Assembly (NCBI GenBank): GCA_023079485.1
Contig: CM041090.1
Coordinates: 37,040,874-37,104,873, forward strand
Source: Archilochus colubris
Lineage: Eukaryota; Chordata; Aves; Apodiformes; Trochilidae
DNA length: 64,000 nt
Direction: 5' to 3'
Below, in pieces: positions 13,256 through 26,703 of this stretch (the first letter of the stretch is position 1; each line of letters starts with the position of its first letter). The notes under the pieces were generated by a model. It did no database searches. It saw only the letters and a list, made by a program, of their open reading frames with translations, and was not told the DNA's origin. The position numbers were made by a program, and so were the translations under genes.

Positions 13256-13309
13256 ACTTCAGGGAATGCAAATTTAATTTGAACTTCAGGGAAGGCAAAT
13301 TTAATTTGA
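13256..13309. repeat. 27-bp tandem duplication
   Basis: Two adjacent 27-bp units start with ACTTCAGGGAA. They differ at a single position (T versus G at unit position 12) and end in AATTTAATTTGA. This is a small, recent-looking local duplication just downstream of a CR1 copy. Confidence 0.9.
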
Positions 13310-16300
13310 GATAGACTGTCAGCATCACATACAAAGCTTTAGATACAAAATTTTGCTCAGCTCTTCCCAGGGATGCTGAATTTACAGGACTGAGAATTAG
13401 AGGGAAGGTGTTGCTGCAAATGGCTTAGATGAAACACTGCCATTCAGTTTAATGAAGCCAGTTATTTTGTCATTTGGCAAAGTAGAATGATTCTGAAAAT
13501 AATAGGATGCAAACATCATCTACAAATACAAGTTGTTTTAGTGTTAACAGGTAAATGCTTTACTTTGTTCCTAAAAATACCCTATAATTTAATACAGAAA
13601 TCTATCAGTACACAGGGTCAATGAATTAAAAATCAGAATCAAGGAGGTACTGAGTAGAAGCAGCTCTGCCTGCACTTTATCTCACTAAATATTTTCAGGC
13701 AGCTATGGTGTAAGTAATGCACTGCTGCACTAACTGGGGTGTTTAGCACACCTCTCCTTGGCTCTGGGAGACCCATGTTTTATAGCTGGAATCATTTGTC
13801 TGAGTGTCTCAAGTCCATTCCTATTAACTGTACTCAGATAAAATTGAATGTTCAATTACATGAATAAGCAAGGCCAGATTTGAAAGAAGTTGAAAGAGTG
13901 AGAAAATCAGAAGACAGAAAGGAAAACGAGTAGTTGCAGAAAGCCTGAGACCATTCATACTGTATGTTCACCTTTACTCTGAGGTGTATCTGTGTGTGCA
14001 TAGATGTATAAATAAGTACATTTGTGAGTATATAAAACACACCAACAGGCAGATTTGTGCAGTGCAAACTTTTATACTAGCATATGCAAAAAAAAAAAGA
14101 AAAATCAAAACCAATCCTAAGAGCAAAAAGGTAGAAAAATCTTCTAGTGCAGTCCAGTACATTGAAGGTGTGTTTACAAATTTCCTATTATATTTTAACA
14201 AGGCAATTTAAGTGGTGTTCCTCAGTGTGCAAGTGATGTTCTGGCATCCTGCCTCCAGCAACGTTGCCATCCTGGGTTAATGTTAATGTGACAAGAACTT
14301 GGTGTCCCACAAAAAAATTCTTTTAAAAAAGTACTAAAGAAAAAAAAAAGCAACCCAACAAGAGAAAAAACCCTTTCAGCCCAAATCCAGCACCAAGCTG
14401 TCAGGTTGTTTCACAGGGTAATACTGACAGCTGCCAACTTTGCTCACAGAAACTTTTTTCTAAAGATGATTCCTTTGGTTTCTGTGCTTCCATTGAATGG
14501 TGCTGCAGAGCTTTTGTGTCCTGGGCTTGTTACTGGTGACAGTTTTGACATGGTGAGGCACACAGTGGAAGGCACATGGGATGGTTTAGATCCACAAGTG
14601 TCAGTGCTGGGCAGTAATAACATTAAAGACAGCACTCAGGGAGAGCAGCTTCTCTATTTCTTTGATGGAGAAGGCAAGAGAAAGATTTATGTGATGAGTA
14701 GGTGATTGGTTGACAGACAAAATTCAGCTGTTTTTGAAATACCAAAGAGTTTTTCTTGGAGATGAGGCAGTGTTAAAGATAATACTCAAAATAGAGAAAT
14801 TGATAAATAAGGGATGGAGCAAAGTGCTAGAGGTATAGGGTTGCTGGAATTCTTGATGAACATAGTTCTCCTAAATTTCAGTCATCTTCTGCCTTTCTAC
14901 TTTCCTTCTGCACTTGTAGTTCCTTTAGGGAGGTGATTGCATATTATTTAACATTTACCATTGCACAGGGCTTTATGCAGGGTGTAAAAAGCTAGATGTG
15001 CCATTTGGTAAGGAGGTGATGGATTTCTGGAGATAAAGCAATAAGATAAAATACTATAAGACACGGTTTAGTTAATTTCACTAATTAATTATTCTCTGTG
15101 TTTATGTCATACCCTCCTTCTAAGTGGAAACCTAGGTATTCGTCCCCCAGTTGTCACCACCAAAGGCTGTGACCCATTACTCCCAGGCTCCAAGTGTATG
15201 AAATATGTAGAAAAAGCTGTAACACTCAGCCTTTTACTCCAGAGCTCTTAGGGGGAATGTTTCTGGTATTAAGGCCCCTTCTCTACAAGATGTGGGCTTT
15301 TCAGGCAGAGTGAGGTTTTGCCACTGAGTTAACACAGGGTAATGCTGCCAGTTGTGGTGTAATTGCAGCCATTTATCAGGCTGTGCCTTCCCATATGATG
15401 CTTAACACCCCTGAATAATGTGCTGAGGGAGAAGCAGACCTTGGCAGACCCAAAACATGGAAAGCTTTCCAGATGGAGGAAAAAGCAGGAAATTCCATCC
15501 AAATGTCAAGAGGAGACTGCTGAATCTGTGCAAGGCTGTATTTCTGAGGGCTTGCACCATTTCTCAGGTGAATGAACAAAGTAATCAAGTAACACAGGGT
15601 GGCACTATGGTTGGGGATGTTGAGCAGGGAGGTGTTTTGTGATTTCAAGCTGCTTAGCATCTGCATCATCAGACCCAGGCAGCCCTTGGACTTTCATCCT
15701 TGGGGTAAATACATAATTTTGTGTTTTTGAGTAACCTTAGCAAACTTAGTCAGTAACTTCCTCAGGTCTAGAAGCTGAAGAAGGTGATAACCATGAGCAA
15801 TGGCAGCCTTAAAGACTGTCTTGGTAAAGCTTGGTACTGAGGTTTTGCAGTATCAATTTGGCCTGTCTTAGGTTGCATTTGTGTGTGAGTTGTTGCTAGT
15901 CAGCTCATTACATTTGCACAGTGGAGAAGTGTTAGAGCTTTAGAGAAAATATTTTCTGTTAGCTAAGTGCTCTCTTGAAGAAAAAGTTCCTGGTTTCACC
16001 ATTTAAAAATGAGTGACTGTACTAATGCAGTTAAAAGCCCTTAATTTTATACGGAATTTTGCATAAAGTATGCAAATTGCCTCACTGCCCCCAAAGCAGC
16101 TTTTCCACTCTGCTCTGCAAAAAGTGTCACCTGGAAAGGGACTAACAATGAGTAGAGTTCCTATGGTTTACTACTGATAATCCACTTAATTATGTGCTTA
16201 CTTAGTTCTCATCAAACAAATACCCCATCATTGAACAACCCCATCCCTGTGAACAGGGATTTTTCAGATTTATCTTTATCCTCTCCATCTCTTTAGTTAG

Positions 16301-17606
16301 TTAGTTTTCATTACTATAGTACCAAGAAGGTGTTGGGTCAAGAAATAAGGGGTAGGTATCAGCTGGGCATGATGTGACTGTAGCATGGGATAAAGGAGTG
16401 CATGGAGAGCAACCATCTCCTGGAGCTGGCAGTATGGATGGACTCTGGATGCAGTGTGGGATACAGGCTGGGGGGATGATAGATTCCAGCTGGCCAAGGT
16501 GTGCATTTGCCTAGACCATTTTGTCCAACTCCCTCCTGATTTCAGCAGTCACATGAGTCCAGAGTTGAAGTTCATTGCTGAATCCAGACCTTTACCCATC
16601 ATCTACTCCTCTACAGAGTGGGTGTAAAAATGCACTAATGTATTGGATTATATGATACAGGACAGTACAGTGATACTCCTGCAAGTGTGATTGGACAAAA
16701 GAGAGGTTTGGATTCTTTTTTATTTTGTGTACTTTTGGAAGTAAACTGTGAAAGCTGGTATGCTCTGGTGTTGATACCTCCTCCTTGTAAGTGGGGAGCA
16801 AATTATATTTTGGACACTGATTGAATACTGACTGGTGTCAATGTTGCTGGAACAGAGGAGTGGTTTTAGCAGTACAATTTTTACTAGGGCCAGGGATTCA
16901 AAATTAAAATGAGCCTTTTGGAGCCCTTTAAGGCTTCTGTGCTGTTTTGGTGCTGTCACTGTCAGGAGCATCACCACAGGGTGGAGGTAGGAGGCTGTGG
17001 GGAAGGACTGGGAAGGCATTGAAAATGTTCCAGAAGACAATGATAAGGGATTGGGCTTAAAAGGATTCTTTTCTTCCAAGTAATACACTTTGTTGAACAA
17101 TGCTGATGGATTTGTAGGAACCTGTTCATTGTGGCAGTGGCAGCTTGGTGAGGCTGTTGGGCTCAGGAGATGGACCCCGAGCTGTGCTGTCAAGAGTCTC
17201 ATTGGGGAGTGCTTTATATCAAATTATATCTTGTGTCAAGATCCTGAGGTTTGTATGAGATAACTCATAAGTGAGCTTTAAAAATATCAATCTAATAATC
17301 TTACAGAAATCCAAAAAGTCACTGAAGAAGCTGCAGCTAGCCTCAGCATGCAGAAATGAATAAATATATTCTTCCAGGATCAGGGCATCATCTTCTTCTT
17401 TACAATTACAGTTGAAAGGTATATTCTATATGCTCAGATGAATAATACTCTAGCATAGCGCAGACCATTGGGAAAATTAGATCTCTCAATCAAGCCTTCA
17501 GTTCATAAAGGCTGATGTTCCTATATGGATGTATTTAGCATACAGTGAGGATAATAAGAGATCTGAAATGCTTTGGGATAAGTTAGGTAAGTCTGAGTAT
17601 TTTTCC

Positions 17607-17624
17607 TTTTTTTTTTTTTTTTTT
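17607..17624. repeat. Poly-T run (18)
   Basis: A homopolymer of 18 T is followed by AG. It resembles a splice-acceptor tract but no recognisable exon follows. Confidence 0.8.
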
Positions 17625-19662
17625 AGATAATTCGTTGTTTTTAAACAGGCATAAAGTTTTATGTAACACCATTGCTAAGCCATTCAAAACTGTTTTACAT
17701 ATGTACAAATATGATGCATGTTTTATATCTAAAAATGCACAGCATTTAGATCCTTATACATCATTTAGGGGACCTTTTTCAACAACGAAGACTGAAAATA
17801 GAAGCTAAAACAACAGTTGAACTACCTACCTCACCTTTAGGACTGAGAAAAAGTATTTCAGCATCATTCTATGAAGACAACATCTATGAAATCTAGTGAA
17901 GACTTCCAAATTTATACACAGAGGACAATTAGTTGAATAAGTGGTACATGACTGTAGAAACATAACAGGAAGTGACTGGTAAAATACAGAGGGCATTACA
18001 GAGAAAAATACAGTTTGAGCTAAGTAACTGGGTAAAGTGAATTCAGCTTCTGTAGCATCATCCCATTTCTTGTAAATGGAGAGACAAATTAAAAGTATTG
18101 AAGTGTATGTGTACCTTCAGAGATTTCTTTAAAGATTGTTTATATCCTCCTAACTGTCAAGAAAACCACAGTATTTTATTTCCTTCAGAACCTTTTGCAA
18201 ATGATCTTTACTGCCAGTCCCCCTTGCCAAAAATAATTAAAATACAGCAAAAGTGAAATGCCTTCACCAGCACTCCTCTGTCTTTGTCTTTTTAAAGGTG
18301 AGGGGTAAGGCTCACACTTGGCACTTCAGAATTTCCTCATTATATGGGGATGCTCTGAGAAATCTGTTTTGGCTAATTACATGCTCATTCATGGACAGTC
18401 TTGAAGCTCTAAAGGCTGAGAAAGGCCAGAGCAGCATCAGATGCTCAGCAGGGAGTCCATGTGCTGCACCTGTGTCTCTCTGCACAGGGGATCCAAGAGG
18501 CTCTGGAGGTTGTCAGCTCCCTGAGCTGAGATATCTCTGCTGAATAAGAAGCTGATCCAGCTCACATCTCTGGGCTGTCCCATCTCTGCTGTATTTCCAG
18601 CTGATGCAATTACCCAGCTTTAAGTTGGGCAGGCAAGAGCAAAGGCAGGAGACCTTTATTTTTAAGGCGGACTAACCTCTTCTCATCTGAAAACATTTTT
18701 TAATTGCCCCTTTTTCTATCATATGGAGAACAGGGATGGAGAGCTGGTTTACAGAGAGAGGTGGATTTCCCATGCCAAACTGTGAAAAATATGCTCTTTC
18801 CCAAAAACCAATGGATCAGTCCCAGCAGCTCCCAGTGTTGGCATAGGGAAGCAACCCAAGCAAGAGTCTTTGAGGCATAGCTTCAAAGCCATGAAGATCT
18901 AAGTAGGTTCCTTCTAAATGTTTGCCAAGAGACCCACATACAGTGACCTATAAGAAAACTGGAATATTTAGATGGACTCAACCGTGTGTATTTACCATTT
19001 CTAACAGGAGGCAAAGGAAGGTTTTGATTTCCAACAAAGGGATAATGCTGGTTTTGTCTGTGCAGACTCTCCAGAGTGTGGTCTTGTGAATTCTGGCTTA
19101 GTGTGGTACTGCTTGGTAATTTTGCAGGTTTGATCCAATAATTTATTCTAGTCTTAATTTCTTGAACAAACGTACTCTTTTTAAGTACAAATTTCCAGGA
19201 CCCTATATGAAGAGCCAGAACTTATATTTTTCTTCTGACTGTATTGGCTACAAACTGTCTCTACCAAAGTCATTTTTGTTGCAGAGGATGTAATGTGTGC
19301 CATGTGCTCCAGACAAGCTGTTAGCATATTGCATTCTTAGCTGTTTTCAACCTGGTAGGTGACAGAGTTGAATTGTTTTTTTCCCTACCTTTCAGGGCAC
19401 TGAGTCACATTTCTAGTCAGGCTGTGTCTTCTGTGTAGGTTTGTGTGGCCAGCTGGGTTGTGTGCACTGACTTTGCACGTACATTCTAGCTGTAGTTACT
19501 GCCTTGCATAAATTTTACTCCTGCAGAAAGACAGGGCTGTGGGGACAGGTGTGACTTCTCCTTGAGTTTACAGTCACAGTCGTTTTTGACTGACATCAAA
19601 AGGCAAGACAACAGAGATTCTGTATTCACATGTCTGATGAGTTGAGTTCATGATAAACCTGA

Positions 19663-19870
19663 GAATCATAGAATGTCAGGCTGGAAGGGACCTTCAGGAT
19701 CATTCTTCTATTTATTGTTCATATGAGACATCTCTGCACCCTGTCAAGCTGAGACTTAAAACTTTCTGAAGTGGGGGATCTACCACTTCCCCTGAGAGAC
19801 CATTCCAATGTCTGACTGTCCTCAGTGTGAAAATTTTTCCTCTTGTGCTCAAACAGAATCTGTACCTGTT
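19663..19870 (-). mobile_element. CR1 LINE fragment, 3' end, antisense
   Basis: The CR1 3' terminus (GAATCATAGAATGTCAGGCT, then GGAAGGGACCTTCAGGATCA) is followed by the antisense of the ORF2 end. The minus-strand reading around 19780-19830 resembles the CR1 'FTLR..RHWNGL' and 'EVVD.PS' block. It is degraded and 5'-truncated. A second CR1 fragment in the same orientation begins about 150 bp further on. Confidence 0.88.
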
Positions 19871-20022
19871 CTTCAGAAGGATGAGGGATGTTGCATTTGG
19901 AAGAAAGACACTTCATCATGTTTGTCCTAACACCAAACCCAAAAGAGTGGTGAAGGATGAAAAAAAGAAAGAAAAAAGTAAAACTTTTTTATAATCCACA
20001 TATTCTTGTACTCTGTTGATGT

Positions 20023-20222
20023 AGAATCACAGAATCATCTAGGTTGGAAGAGACCTTTAAGATTGAGTCCAGCTGTAAACTTAAAACTGACAAATCTAGC
20101 ACTAAACCATGTCCCTAGGCACCACATCTACACATCTTTTAAATACCTCCAGGGATGGTGACTCAACCACTTCCCTGGGCAGCCTGTTCCTATGCTTAAT
20201 AAGCTTTTTTGTTGAAGAAATG
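20023..20222 (-). mobile_element. CR1 LINE fragment, 3' end, antisense
   Basis: It starts with AGAATCACAGAATCATCTAG and GTTGGAAGAGACCTTTAAGA, the standard CR1 3' terminus read on the opposite strand. The minus strand then reads LPREVVESPSLEVFK, a conserved CR1 ORF2 C-terminal motif. The copy is short and dead. Confidence 0.93.
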
Positions 20223-21546
20223 TATATCTGAAGAGGTAGAGAGGTAAAAAAAGAAAAACTTTTGGTAGCTAGCAAATAGGGTACAGCTATCATTAAAACA
20301 AGGGAAAAAAACCTACCCTTTCAAAGAGCTTTATTTCTGGACATCACATAGTATTAATCCACTGTGGTTTTGGAAGCTGAAAACTCCTGTTCATCTTTGC
20401 TACCTATGATGTGACCTTGTTTGTTATGTTTGTATTGAGACGAAAAATCCCGAGACTTCAGTGAAAGAATGAGCATCATATTTTTAACAAACTTCAAACT
20501 TCTTATTTTTACATCATAATAATGGATATAGTGAAAAGGCAGTGAGAAATGGAAGCACAGTTTTTCTGTTAGACAGACTTTAGGAAAGCACCATGTTTCT
20601 TTAAAAATGCCACCTCTCGAATAGGGCTGATAAATAGCAGTAAATGAGTATGAAACAAAGTGAGTTTTCTCAAATGAGGTAGAAATGGGAAGGCATTATG
20701 CACTGAGAGATGGAAGGCATTTTTCCTTTCACAGTGGGTTATTTCTTGCCATTTGTAGGCTGTGGTTGTTTTTCAAAAAAGCAATATGGAAATGTGTAGC
20801 TGTATTCTGCTATAAAGTACCTCTGAGCAAAGATTATTACAAATGACAGGCACATTTCTGTGTATTTGATAATGTCAAGAGTGTAAGGAAAGTGCTGCAC
20901 ACTGGTGTTATGATACATCACAATAATTCCCCTTTCTCCAAAATCTGTAATGTCTAATGGAGGGATGTCATTTTGGGCTTCCTTGCAAGGGTAATTACAT
21001 TGTGACTCAATAAGGCACCTTAAACTCACTTGACTTTAAGAGCATCTTTCAGTCCACCACTATCCAAGACAGCACTAGCAAAGCTGTGCCTTTAAGTTTT
21101 GTTTAAATACTTTGCTGAATTTAGGCTTGCAAAATTAACTCTTCTCCATCCAATAGTGTCCACTGCATTGCACTTGTAACAGTATCCTAACACTGATGCC
21201 TTTTCAGTGGGAAAGGCTTACTTAAAACCTGTAGTTTTCTAAAACATGGCACATCATTCTTTGGTGTTGCACAACTCAGATGCCTTGACAGGAATGATGG
21301 CATGGTTGGAAAAGGGAGAATTAAAACAGAAGAGAAGGTAACTCTGGGAGTAGATTTAGGGTAGAGCTTCCTACTGTACTCTGTCTTCCTCCTGCCCTAC
21401 AGATATATCCACAGCAATGAGATAATCTTAGGTTCATTAAGTCATGATTTTATCATTAGTGACTAGCATCTAGAGTTGTAATGACATACCCAAATAATCT
21501 GCTGGGGCTAGACATAAAACTAGTTTGTGAAATGCCACTCTGAATC

Positions 21547-21567
21547 TTTTTTTTTTTTTTTTTTTTT
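21547..21567. repeat. Poly-T run (21)
   Basis: A homopolymer of 21 T lies about 490 bp upstream of exon A. This is a simple repeat whose length is probably unstable. Confidence 0.85.
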
Positions 21568-21965
21568 GTGCACACCTTGGGCTTTGACAAGGGGCCCAGT
21601 TTGTACAGATATCTCCTTACCAGGCTTCACAGGTTTCTTTCTTCTCAGCTTTATTTCATCTTTGAGACTGAGGCCATTCTCTACTCACAACACATGCCAG
21701 CTGAGCTGGTCTTACAGGAGATCCATGTGATTCTTTGGATAGTACTTTCAAGGTTTACTGGCAGGCTGAAGCTACATTTGAAAATTAATTTGGATTAGTG
21801 AAGGTTATAGAGCTAAAATACAACGGCTGTTTTTAAATAATTCCATGTGTGGACACTATCTTTATGACTGATCTTGTCGGTTACTGCAGAGAGAGTGGTT
21901 GTATGACCTGTATGGGTAAGTTTTGGGGTTTTTACATATGCATTTGTAGTAATATGTAACCTTAA

Positions 21966-22259
<294 letters not shown>

Positions 22260-25200
22260 TGAGTGCATGAGATAATACTTTAGATAGCAAGAGCTTGTGT
22301 CCATTGTGTGCTTTCTTAGAGACGAGAATGTATAACAGCATATAACTTACTAAGAAATTCTTAACTGCATGATACTCTATTATTCTGTTAGTGTTTGTAT
22401 CCACTGGATGTTTTCTTTTTAAAACTTTTGCTTCTTTGGAATTATGTCCATATTTTTCATTGTATGCAATATTTTCTGTTTTCCAGTTTTCCTAAAGACT
22501 AAAGAATATTAATATACTTAACTATTGAAATCAAAGGGAAATTGATCTTCAAATTAGTCTGAGAACACAGTTTAGTGTCTAACCTACATCAGTATTATTC
22601 TAAAAAGTATTGGCATCTGTGAGTTGCAATGAAATGAGTTTGACTGGCTTGGAGCTTTTGCTGATGCCCAGGACATTGACATATTCATTAGCATAATTAG
22701 TATTAGCATTTCATGACAGTAGAGATTGATCTACTTGAGCTCTCATCTAGAGATAAAGGTCTTTGGTAGGGAGAAAATGTGGCACTGCTGGTAGAAATCC
22801 TATAGGACTTGTGTCCTCAGAAAGGACATGTCATTTAGTTTTCTTCAAAATCTGGTTAAAGAAGGAGGTCCTCATCAGAGAGCGATTATGTGCCAACACA
22901 GACCAAGTGATGTGTCCTAAGGGCCTTTCTTTCTTCATCTGTGAAGTGAGTCTGTCTAGCCCTGTCTAGCCTTGGATATTTTGGAGAGCTGAAGTCAGAT
23001 AGAAGGGTTTCCAGCTGCAACATGTTGAATATAGGCAAGCTAGAACAGTTTTAGGTATAGATTTTTGGTGAGTGGAGGTCGGTGATGCTTCTGTGAACTT
23101 CCGCTGAAACTGAGCATGGAAGCTTCCATGAATATTGCCTTCCTGGGAATATAAAAGCAAGAGTTTGAGGGAGAGAAAGGAAGTGTCATGGAAGATTAGT
23201 ATCCTAAAACATTTGGTTCTTGCAGAGCCTTGGAATTCCTCTTGCTTCAGCTGAATCTGTTGCATAACATGGCATGATGATGCAGCTTGTTCAGATATGC
23301 CAGATTATGCCAGCAGTTATTTTACTGATCATCTGCTGTGAAATTTTCTTTACCATCACAAGTACAACTATTTTAGTTAATAAGGATTTTGATTTCTTTG
23401 ATTCTTGTGCTTCAGTATGTCACATTGTTTAATATGTTAACTTCTTGTACCCTGGCTTCCCAATGCTGATTCATACAGTTTTAAAAGTGAGCTTCTCTAT
23501 TCAAAACCACTGTAAGAGCATTCAGTCCTATTGTGTCAACTCAAAACCATGTGAAAATTCAACTTTCATTTGCATTTCTCTCATTGAAGTTAAGCCAGAA
23601 TCTTGCATTATTCCACAACAGTTTCATTAGATTTTAATGACGCTTTGCAGTTAATTAGGAGAACCTATGCTTTAATTACTGAAATTTCCTTCCATTGTTT
23701 CCGCATGTCCGGTTTTATAGATTATAAAAATGCAGTTAGAGCCATAATCTTTGATTCATGGTAAGCAGTGTTCTCTGGTCTGTAAGACAGTGCTGGCTGC
23801 TTAGCTGGATAATTAATATGGCTCTAAAATCTGTGACTTCAGTTTTTAATGACTTTCCCTTGGTAAAGACTTGCTTAGACTTAGGCCTAGATCCAAAACC
23901 TATTTAATAGAGGAAGGATTTTAGGAACCTCTGCATCTGGACATCAGTAGCTGTATCTAATCAAACTTCCCAGAAAAGCCCATGTTATAGAAGAACAGAA
24001 ACAAGAACTTTACAAGTAAGAACTTGAGTGCTGGTCTGAGTATTTTGGTGTTTTGTATCCCTTACACCTTACAGATCTGTAAAGGCACCAGCACCAGTGG
24101 TCTGTGGTGCCCACACTGAGCATCCCTGGGTTTGTACAAGTGTGAGGATCCTGCAGTTTGCTTTCAGCTGCAAGACCTCAGCCAATGTCAGGATTTGTTT
24201 TAGCAAAAGGGTAGAAAGCTGTGTTGTAGCCAGGCAGCCTTCCTACCTTTATCTCCTCTCAGGAACGTGTTAGTTTCTTCATTACCCCTTCAAACCCTCT
24301 GCATTCAGATTGAATCCATCTGTACTGACCCCAGAGCAGCCCCTGGGTGGGACCACCAAGTTCAGGGTTGTGTCAAATTTATTATTGTAGGCAGACTGGG
24401 ATAATGAGATGACATTGCACCTGCAGCTGACCTGCTAAATCCAAATAATGCTCTGACAGAGGCTGGAATAAGGGATTACACCCCCCAGGTCTTGAATTGC
24501 TTCTCTGCACTGACAGCCTTGATGTGACTTTAGGGGTTTCTTTCCATGTTTTTACAGATCTTTCAAAGATCTTTGTTGTCTGGATATCATCATGTCCCGT
24601 GATTTCCCATTCTCCTTGTTTTTTATGAACTTCTGAATAAGTTATTATTTAAGACAATAATAAGTTAAAAGACAATGTAATCAGTTATTATATTTGAAAC
24701 ACACATGCTCATGACACATGATAATTACTGAGGGGTTTTCATCTTATCAGTTTCCATCAGACATCTCAGGCAATTTCCATCATCCAAAGCTGTTTTTTAA
24801 CCTAACATATACTGTTACATCCTCAACTGTCCCAAATATATCTGCATTGTCACACTGGAATATGTTTTGCAACATCATTTGCTGCAGTTTTATAACACAT
24901 TTGATTCAGTCACTCAGCATGTTGAAATGGCTTTGTTTTGAAATCCATATTCAAAGAACAAGAAGGTTAATGCACTAACAAGGAATGAAATTTCTTATAT
25001 GAGTTTTTCAGGAGGTTCCTATGGTGATTAACAATCCGATCCATTTGAGGGGTGAAATAAAACATGTCCATGTGTTTGATAACTAAAGATTTTACATTCA
25101 TGTGCTTGAAATTAAAATATAAGTAAATAACTTGATTAGAATAACTACCACTTAATATGCACAGATTTGTTTCACTAGAGCTCAATTATGTGTTCTTGAA

Positions 25201-26436
25201 TGAATATTCAATATGTGGTCCCAAAGAAGTTCTTGGCTAAAACTGGTAAAGATGAGATGGGAACTGAAAGCAAAGGAGAAGTCATCATGGAGGATGTTTA
25301 ATGAAGACGTAGTCTTGTGAGAGCAAACTGTCCCAGTCAGAACTTATAAAGCCTCAGTCTGTTGATGTTCTGTGTGGAAGAGGACTTGTTCTCCCACACT
25401 GAAGTAATGGTGCCTTAACCACACAATTTTGGCTTCCATGTGCTCCTTGGGAATAGCTCATCTTCAAATCTGTCTTAAAACCACAGCACTTCAGCCCGTC
25501 TCTGAAGTCTCTGTCTCTGAAGGAATTATCAATGACACTAAAAGCATTAGAATGTTTATTAATACTATTACTTAAGGGGAAGCAAGTGGCCTCTGGTACA
25601 TAATCTTAAATCACTTAAACTTGAGAGCCCTCCTCTGACAGCTGGGATGATATATATAATGCATGCACACAAACTCTTATCTCCTCATGGAACAGTGACT
25701 CAAGGAAGATGGAATTTTGTTTTCTGTTTAATGCTTCAGGTTTTAGGGTTATTAATCTAATAATGAGCAGAACTGAAAACATGACAAAACTGAGAAACCT
25801 TTGTATACTGAACAGAGTCTCTCATCCAGCAGAACCTATATTTTTGAGAGAAGTGAAAAAGAGGCAGTACACTTTCTGTACATTATCATTTTTAAGCAGA
25901 TGAAAAAAGTCTTTACAGTAATAATTTGATACATGAAACACACTGAATTCAAGTATCTTAGTATTTATTGAAATTTTCAGGCAGCAAATGAAAAAATTAT
26001 AGATATTAGCTCTTCTATAAGAAATAGGTCATTATACATGAAAGGAGAACAACCATTAACTAACATGCAGATGTCTCAAGGCTTCATCTAATGATAACAT
26101 TCTGACAAGTCAGTAAAACACAAAGATTTTCTTTTCTTGACCTCTGTGCCTATTGTGCTGCTTAGGATTTGCTCAGAAAGCAATTAAATAAATGTCTGTC
26201 ATCTTTTAACAGCGGATTCCTTCAGAACAGCCGTAGGTTTAAAGAGAAAAAAGGCATCTATTAAGTCTCAACCTGAGCATCAATGGCAATTCAGATAATG
26301 AGAAACAATTCAACGTTGCAATGACTGGAATGAAAATAATGGTGAAATAACATGGTATTAAAACTGCTCATTGCTGGACCCCTAAGCTTCTGTACAGGAG
26401 AGGTGGGTTTAGGGTAAATAGACCGAGGTTGTCTGT

Positions 26437-26703
26437 ATTAGAATACTTTTGATTGGAAAAGACCTTTTAGATCCCAGTGCCCCATAACACTTTCAGTTAA
26501 GACATTTTTCCATATATCCAATCTAAACCTCCCTTGGCACAACTTGAGGCCATTTCCTCTTTTCCTGTCACTTGTTACTTGAGAGAAGAGACCCTTGAGA
26601 AGAATCCCCCCCCCGGCTACAACCTCCTTTCAGGTAGAGAGCAATAAGGTCTCTTCTCAGCCTCCTGTTCTCCAGGCTAAACAACCCCAGTTCTCTCAGC
26701 TCT
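26437..26703 (-). mobile_element. CR1 LINE fragment, antisense, internally deleted
   Basis: The CR1 3' region is read in reverse: GATTGGAAAAGACCTTTTAG, then CCATATATCCAATCTAAACC, CCTTGGCACAACTTGAGGCC, a run of nine C within CCCGGCTACAACCTCC, and a block ending in CCCCAGTTCTCTCAGC. Compared with the 6563-7300 copy, the segment between the terminus and the 'AATCTAAACCTCC' block is shortened. The terminus itself is degraded. It is dead. Confidence 0.88.

Noticed and set aside
16720..17202. 160-codon antisense open frame
   Set aside because: No recognisable domain, Ser/Pro/Leu-rich chance composition, no splice or promoter context; at this window length a frame of this size is expected by chance.
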